Notes under the pieces: model-generated
Told to the model about the DNA's origin: nothing
The model's database searches: none
The model's input: the letters and a program-made list of their open reading frames with translations, nothing else
Shown: piece by piece, positions 58,422-64,000 of the stretch
How the letters are laid out: each line of letters starts with the position of its first letter
How positions within the stretch are numbered: position 1 is the first letter of the stretch
Translations under genes and position numbers: made by a program
Assembly (NCBI GenBank): GCA_963422465.1
Contig: OY730172.1
Coordinates: forward strand, 1,488,001 to 1,552,000
From: Lichina pygmaea
Lineage: Eukaryota; Ascomycota; Lichinomycetes; Lichinales; Lichinaceae
Length of the DNA stretch: 64,000 bases
Direction: 5' to 3'

Positions 58422-61241
58422 ATGCGACGCAACACAGACAAGACTACCACGCTTCCCAAGCGCTTAAAAGATGAGATTTCGGCAGAAGGTGCGTCTTCTC
58501 AAGAGCCAGTGACACTGGCGGACGGCTGATCTCTGCTCCAGACGGCCGCAAGGTCGGCAGGACGAGCAACATCGAGAAGGGCAAGCGGATTCCTACGCAG
58601 AGAAAGGAACAGAGAAAGGCCGAACGAGAGCTGAAGAAGGCTCAACGGAGACGACCATGGCTTATCAAGGGCAGCAAGCCTGAGGGCAATGGAGCAGGCT
58701 CGACTTGGAACCAGGCAAAGCAGAACGCTGGGAAAGTTGCCAAGACGGATGCTAGGTTGGTCCCACATACGGGGCCAAAAATCGTCAAGCCGAAGGCGAA
58801 GAAGAGCAAGGAGGTCGAGGTATCTAAGGAGCATGCTGCATTGGTTTCTACGACAGCCAAGTCGAGCTATGCAGCCGGCTCTTCAAGCAGGCTTGCGGTG
58901 AAAGAATCTGCGGCCTTGGCAGAGGACGACGCAGAGATCGCGGCCCTCGAGAAGAAGCTGGGGGTGAGGCGAAAGAAGAAGCCCGCCGAAGGCGACGGGG
59001 ATGACGTGCTGGACGATATCCTTGGCTCACTAGGTGGGCACGACGACGATGACGCGAATGGGAGGCCCAAGAAACGGAGAAGAGCAGAAGATGATGAGTG
59101 GCTACGCTCCAAGAGGAGGAAAGCGGAAGGGATTGACGAATCGGACGAGGAGCATGGGACCGAAGACGAGAGTGCAGATGATCACTTTTCGACCGGTGAC
59201 GATTCGGCATTTGATGACGGTGCTTTTGGCGAAGATATCACCGACTCGGAGGAGGCTTTCGGCGCGCCAGAAACTCATCGAGCATCTGGTGACGGATCAG
59301 AAGATGCACCGCCTTCCACCAAGAAAGCCCGCGAGAACCCATACCTCCCACCAAAGGTGACATCCGCCGAGGGAGCAAGCACGCAGTACATTCCACCGCC
59401 ACTCCGAGCTTCTTTGGCGTCGGAGAGTGATGATCTCCACCGCCTACGCCGGCAGGGCCAAGGCCTGCTGAACCGTCTCTCCGAATCAAACTTTCTGTCG
59501 ATCGTCTCGCAGTTCGAGCAGCTGTATCGACGACATCCGCGGCAGCATGTCACCACGACCGTCGCGGAGCTTCTCATCGGTCTCGTCTGCGATCGCTCGA
59601 CCCTCTCGGACACCTTCCTCATGCTCCACGCGGGCTTTGTCGCGGCCCTGTACAAGACGGTTGGCGTGGACTTTGGTGCCTATTTTCTCAAGTCCCTAGC
59701 CGAGAATCTTGATGACGCCTACGATCCCCTCCCCAAGACGCACGACGGCCCGGCGTCCAACGAAAGTGGAAGGAAGAGCATCAACCTGATGTCGTTGCTA
59801 TCCGAGCTGTACAATCTCCAGGTCGTGAACACCCAGCTGATGTTCGACTACCTTCGTCTCTTCTTGAGTGACGTGTCCGAGATCAACACCGAGCTGGTGC
59901 TGAAGATCATGAGAAGTAGGTGTCGGTCGTAGCAGAAGGCGGTGACGACGGGGGAACGCTGACACCCCACAGACTCGGGTCCCATGCTCCGACAGCATGA
60001 TCCGTCCGCGCTGAAGGACATTGTCCTCCTGCTCCGCCAGAAGATCGCCCAAGTCGGCGAGGACAAGCTGACGGCTCGGGCCAAGTTCATGGTGGAGACG
60101 ATCAACGACCTCAAGAACAACAAAGTCAAAGCTCCCGCCGCAGGCTCGTCCGTAAGGTCAGAAGCCCTCGCGCAGATGAAGAGGCTCCTCGGGTCACTAC
60201 GGGCCAAAAGATCGCAGGCCAATGAGCCTCTAAGCGTTAGCTTACAGACCATTCGGAACGCAGATAAGAAGGGAATGTGGTGGCTGGGGGGCCCGATGCG
60301 TGCGGAAGCCGGCCACGAGGAGGAGAACGATCGAGCGTCGGATGACGGCGAGGTTATAGAAGATCCATCTGGCGCCTCGGCACTACTGAAGCTGGCCCGG
60401 GACCAGCACATGAACACCGACGTACGCCGCGACATCTTCGTGGCGATCATGTCAGCGACCGACTGTCGAGACGCTCACATGCGGCTGACGAAGCTTCGCC
60501 TCAAACGGGCACAGGAGAAGGAGATTCCACGGGTCTTGGTCCACTGCGCCGGCGGCGAGCAGGTCTACAACCCATACTACACTGTGATCGCGAGGAGGCT
60601 ATGTACGGACCGACGACTCAGAAAGAACTTTCAGTTTAGCCTGTGGAGTCTCTTCCGTGCCTTGGGCGAGGGTGAAGACAGCGAAGACGAGGACGATGAG
60701 ACCGACGACGATGAGGGCCTCGACGACGATGGGAACAAGCCGAGCGGGATCGGTATGCGCAAGATGGTCAATCTAGCAAAGATGTTTGGCTCTTTGATCG
60801 TTGAAGGCGCTCTAGACCTTGGCATTCTCAAGGTAGGCAACCGGACAGTCTCCCTCCTCCAGCCTGACACGAGCGACTGGCTTACAAACCCCGCCTGCCT
60901 AGACCCTCAACTTTGCCTATCTGCGGCCAAAGACGAAGACCTTTGCCGAGCTGCTCTTCATCACCGTCCTCCGGCTCAGCAAAGAAAAGGAGAAGCAACC
61001 ACAGCAACCGCGTCCGGAGGAACAGCCAGAGCAGCGTGACGGGGGTTCCATCCTGCGGATCTTCGGCCACTGCCAAGGCAATCCATCACTCGCGCGCGGC
61101 ATCCACTACTTCCTGAAGAACGTCGTCAGCGTCACCGACGTCGCCGGCGGGAAGCCCGAGAAGAAGATTGTCAAGTTGGGGTGCAAGGCTGCGGAAGCGG
61201 CCCTCATGGAAGTCATTGCTGCGGATGCCGGAGCGGCGTAG
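58422..61241 (+). CDS. SGD1: Sgd1/NOM1 nucleolar MIF4G-MA3 protein
   Basis: A nucleolar factor for 18S rRNA/40S assembly. Exons: 58422-58488, 58542-59915, 59973-60832 and 60903-61241, 879 residues (yeast Sgd1 has 899). The N-terminus is basic (MRRNTDKTTTLPKRLKDEIS; RKEQRKAERELKKAQRRR) and acidic further on (a run including DESDEEHGTEDESADD). The MIF4G domain covers roughly 300-540 (LNRLSESNFLSIVSQFEQLY, ELYNLQVVNTQLMFDYLRLF). The MA3 domain follows (DIFVAIMSATDCRDAHMRLT, MVNLAKMFGSLIVEGALDLG), ending ARGIHYFLKNVVSV. It is divergent from SRP14 with 297 bp between starts. Confidence 0.94.
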
Positions 61242-62095
61242 AGCGCTCTTGATTGGTAGGTCGTGACTTGAAGCTGTGGGTCCAATCAGGAGAGTTGTCG
61301 TGGCATCGGTGCATCTCAAGATGGGAAGTGATGCGGCGTGCGTACCCTCGTATGTACGGGCGGTACTGGTGCGTCCAAGAGATTGATACGTAATCAACCT
61401 AGGGGTGCGTATGTAGGAAGCATCTACTGCGGTTACAATAGTAAGGTAAGACGAACCAAGCCCGGGCTCTATCGTTGCCTGCTACCTATGGACTGTACTT
61501 ATTATATCTATGGACGTTGAAGTTTCAGTGGTGTGCGGCAAGATGGCTTCTCCGTGCTCTACCTTGTGGCTGGCGTTGGCTAGGGGAGAGGGATGGGGAG
61601 GAGAGGGGGGAGGGGGGAGGGGGGAAGGGTGGGCATAGATGGGGATGGTGATACTGGCTCTGATGTATCGGTACCTGGGGAGCTGGCTGTAGGTGCCTAC
61701 CAGGAAACTATCCCCCCCCCCCTCTCTCACTCATCTCTTCATCAGTAGGGGGGTAGGGTACTGGGCCATTATGCTGTACAGTATGATACACAAGGTCACG
61801 CATTTCCAGTATCACTAAATAACTTTTGTGTATATCATATTTAGCGACGATTAGACTTGGTTTCTGAAGAGGTAGTTTGCTAATAGTACTTTTGCTACTG
61901 ATATGACGACGTGTACTGTACATACGTACGTCCCCCGTACTTACCAGTACGAGGTACGGTGCGACTCGTACATCACGACAGCAACGGCGAAATATTGTTC
62001 CCGTTAATCAACGCAGTTATAACCCCCCCACGAAAGACAAGCGCATCCGTCGACCGCCTCTTGTTGTCCTCCGCAAGTCGGACACACAGCCCAGC
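61242..62095 (+). promoter_or_regulatory. Gap SGD1 / LPD1, with LPD1 promoter
   Basis: 854 bp without a recognised gene. A G-rich GGGGAGGGGGGAGGGG stretch lies at about 61590-61632, 11 C at 61712-61722, AT-rich text at about 61810-61890, and GTAC-rich palindromic text at about 61915-61975 upstream of the LPD1 start. Confidence 0.4.
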
Positions 62096-63893
62096 ATGTT
62101 CAGAAGGTCAATACCATCGACGAGCTTGCGGCTCGCTGCAAGGCCCCATCAGACACTTGCCTGCAGTTCACGAGGACCGACCAGCTTCCTCTGCGTCAAC
62201 CGGCAGCGAAGGGGCTATGCGACAGAAGCAGGTGAGCTGCAGTCGCCTGACAGCGATATCTTGGGACTGACTTGCTGCTCCGTAGATGAACGGGACCTTG
62301 TCATCATCGGCGGTGGTGTGGCTGGATATGTGGCAGCTATCAAGGCGGGCCAGGAGGGCCTCAAGGTAAGCTGATCCAATCCCTGGCTTAAAGCATGTTG
62401 GGGGGGAGAAGATAGCAGAGCGCTGACATCCGGCCCGACGACCAGGTATCATGCATAGAGAAGCGTGGCGCACTCGGCGGTACCTGCTTGAACGTGGGGT
62501 GCATCCCCTCGAAATCGTTGCTCAACAACTCCCATCTGTACCACCAGGTCCTGCACGACACCAAGCACCGGGGGATCGAGGTCGGAGACGTCAAGCTCAA
62601 CCTGCAGCAGATGATGAAGGCGAAGGACACATCCGTCGCGAGCTTGACCAAGGGCGTCGAGTTTCTGTTTCGGAAGAACAACGTCGACTACATCCAAGGG
62701 ACGGGAACGATCACGGGTGAGCACGAGGTCAAGGTCAACTTGATCAAGGGCGGCGAGCAATCCGTGCGAGGCAAGAACATCATCATCGCCACCGGCAGCG
62801 AGGCCACGCCGTTTCCGGGCTTGAAAATCGACGAGACGAAGGTCGTCACCAGCACGGGGGCCATTGCGCTCGACAAGGTGCCGAAGAAGATGACCGTGAT
62901 CGGGGGTGGTATCATCGGGCTGGAGATGGTGAGATGTCGCCCATGGGCCGATCATGAGGCCTGCGGCTGCTGATGCGGCCGTCAGGGCTCGGTTTGGTCG
63001 CGATTAGGATCCGAGGTCACCGTTGTCGAGTATCTCGGCCAGATCGGCGGACCTGGAATGGACCTGGACATTGCGAAACAGGCACAGAAGATCCTACAGA
63101 AACAGGGCATGAAGTTCAAGCTCAACACGAAGGTCGTCGGCGGCGACGCCAGCGGTGAGGGGGTCAAGCTCGAGGTCGAGCCGGCCAAGGGCGGCAAGAA
63201 GGAGACGGTCAGTCGTTCCAAATGACTCGATGCTCTCCGTGCGCACGCTGACACGCGCTCGTGTCCGAGCAGCTCGACTCGGACGTGGTGCTCGTGGCCA
63301 TCGGTCGACGGCCGTACACGGCCGGGCTGGGGCTCGAGAACGTCGGTCTCGAGGCGGACGACAAGGGCCGGCTGGTCATCGACCACGAGTACCGGACGAA
63401 ATACCCTCACATCCGCGTCATCGGGGACTGCACGTTCGGGCCGATGCTGGCGCACAAGGCCGAGGAGGAGGCCGTGGCGGCGGTCGAGTACATCAAGAAG
63501 GGCTTCGGGCACGTGAACTACAACGCCATCCCGTCGGTGATGTACACGCACCCGGAGGTGGCCTGGGTCGGCCAGAGCGAGCAGGAGATCAAGGCGGCCG
63601 GCAAGGTCAAGTACAAGGTCGGCACCTTCCCCTTCTCGGCCAACTCGCGCGCCAAGACGAACCTCGACACCGAGGGCATGGTCAAGTTCATCGCCGACGC
63701 CGAGACGGACCGCATCCTCGGCATCCACATCGTCGGCGCCAACGCCGGCGAGATGATCGCCGAGGGCACGCTCGCGATCGAGTACGGCGCCAGCTCCGAG
63801 GACGTTGGTCGCACGAGCCACGCGCACCCGACCCTGTCCGAGGCGTTCAAGGAGGCGGCCATGGCCACGTACGGCAAGGCCATTCACTACTGA
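62096..63893 (+). CDS. LPD1: Dihydrolipoamide dehydrogenase (E3)
   Basis: The FAD flavoenzyme shared by the pyruvate, 2-oxoglutarate and branched-chain dehydrogenase complexes and the glycine cleavage system, in the mitochondrial matrix. Exons: 62096-62231, 62286-62365, 62446-62928, 62986-63207 and 63273-63893, 513 residues. A presequence ([20 protein letters not shown], cleaved near RGYATEA) is followed by the FAD motif [18 protein letters not shown], the redox disulfide [17 protein letters not shown], the NAD motif [20 protein letters not shown] and the C-terminal catalytic HAHPTLSEA with His-Pro. All introns are short GT-AG. Confidence 0.97.
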
Positions 63894-64000
63894 CCGAAGA
63901 TGTATCAAAATCCGTTTCCGACTGCATCACTCGTCGTCCGTCCTTGGCCGAGCCTTGTTCACTCGGCGTATGAGGTTTTGATGCCATGCTCTTATCGTTC

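Overview
The window is nuclear DNA of an intron-rich filamentous ascomycete (Pezizomycotina). The evidence is the short GT-AG introns (mostly 48-110 bp, with CTGAC/CTAAC-like branch sites), the Swi1-type ARID protein, Vac14, Hsp9/12 and mL49 families in fungal form, and a DIM-2-type cytosine methyltransferase, which is typical of Pezizomycotina. No genus can be named from the sequence alone. All functions were assigned by reading translated exons. Most splice junctions were fixed by requiring both GT-AG borders and continuity of a conserved protein family.

Layout, left to right: eIF3e (-) and mitoribosomal mL49 (+) share a very short promoter; SWI1 (-) and proteasome RPT3 (+); vacuolar protease PEP4 (+) behind a small inverted-repeat element; AIM24 (-) and ATM1 (+), both mitochondrial; a repeat-filled convergent gap; VAC14 (-); a 5'-truncated LINE with a 13-bp target duplication just beyond the stop codon of RAD54 (-); a mitochondrial carrier (+); a NYN-domain protein (-); HSP9/12 stress protein (+); an FAD amine-oxidase-like protein (-) and the DIM-2 DNA methyltransferase (+); CMR1 WD-repeat protein (-) and an MTF2-like mitochondrial protein (+); COQ9 (-); about 7 kb without a recognisable gene (47.5-54.4 kb) holding a second TA-flanked inverted-repeat element; a three-RRM Gbp2/Hrb1-like RNA-binding protein (+); SRP14 (-) and SGD1/NOM1 (+); dihydrolipoamide dehydrogenase LPD1 (+).

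Almost all genes are housekeeping and do not form a pathway cluster; seven divergent pairs dominate the arrangement. Mitochondrial functions recur (mL49, AIM24, ATM1, a carrier, MTF2-like, COQ9, LPD1). The accessory signal lies in the gaps and in protein tails: a LINE relic, two MITE-like elements with TA borders, perfect palindromes, eight G/C homopolymers of 16 bp or more (all non-coding), and triplet-repeat expansions inside several genes.

The observations most worth following are the tandemly duplicated 69-residue unit in the DIM-2 tail, each copy carrying a SUMO-interaction-like VIEI-acidic motif; an 8-nt microexon inside RRM1 of the Gbp2-like gene; and the LINE insertion abutting a RAD54 stop codon that seems to sit alone in its own terminal exon.
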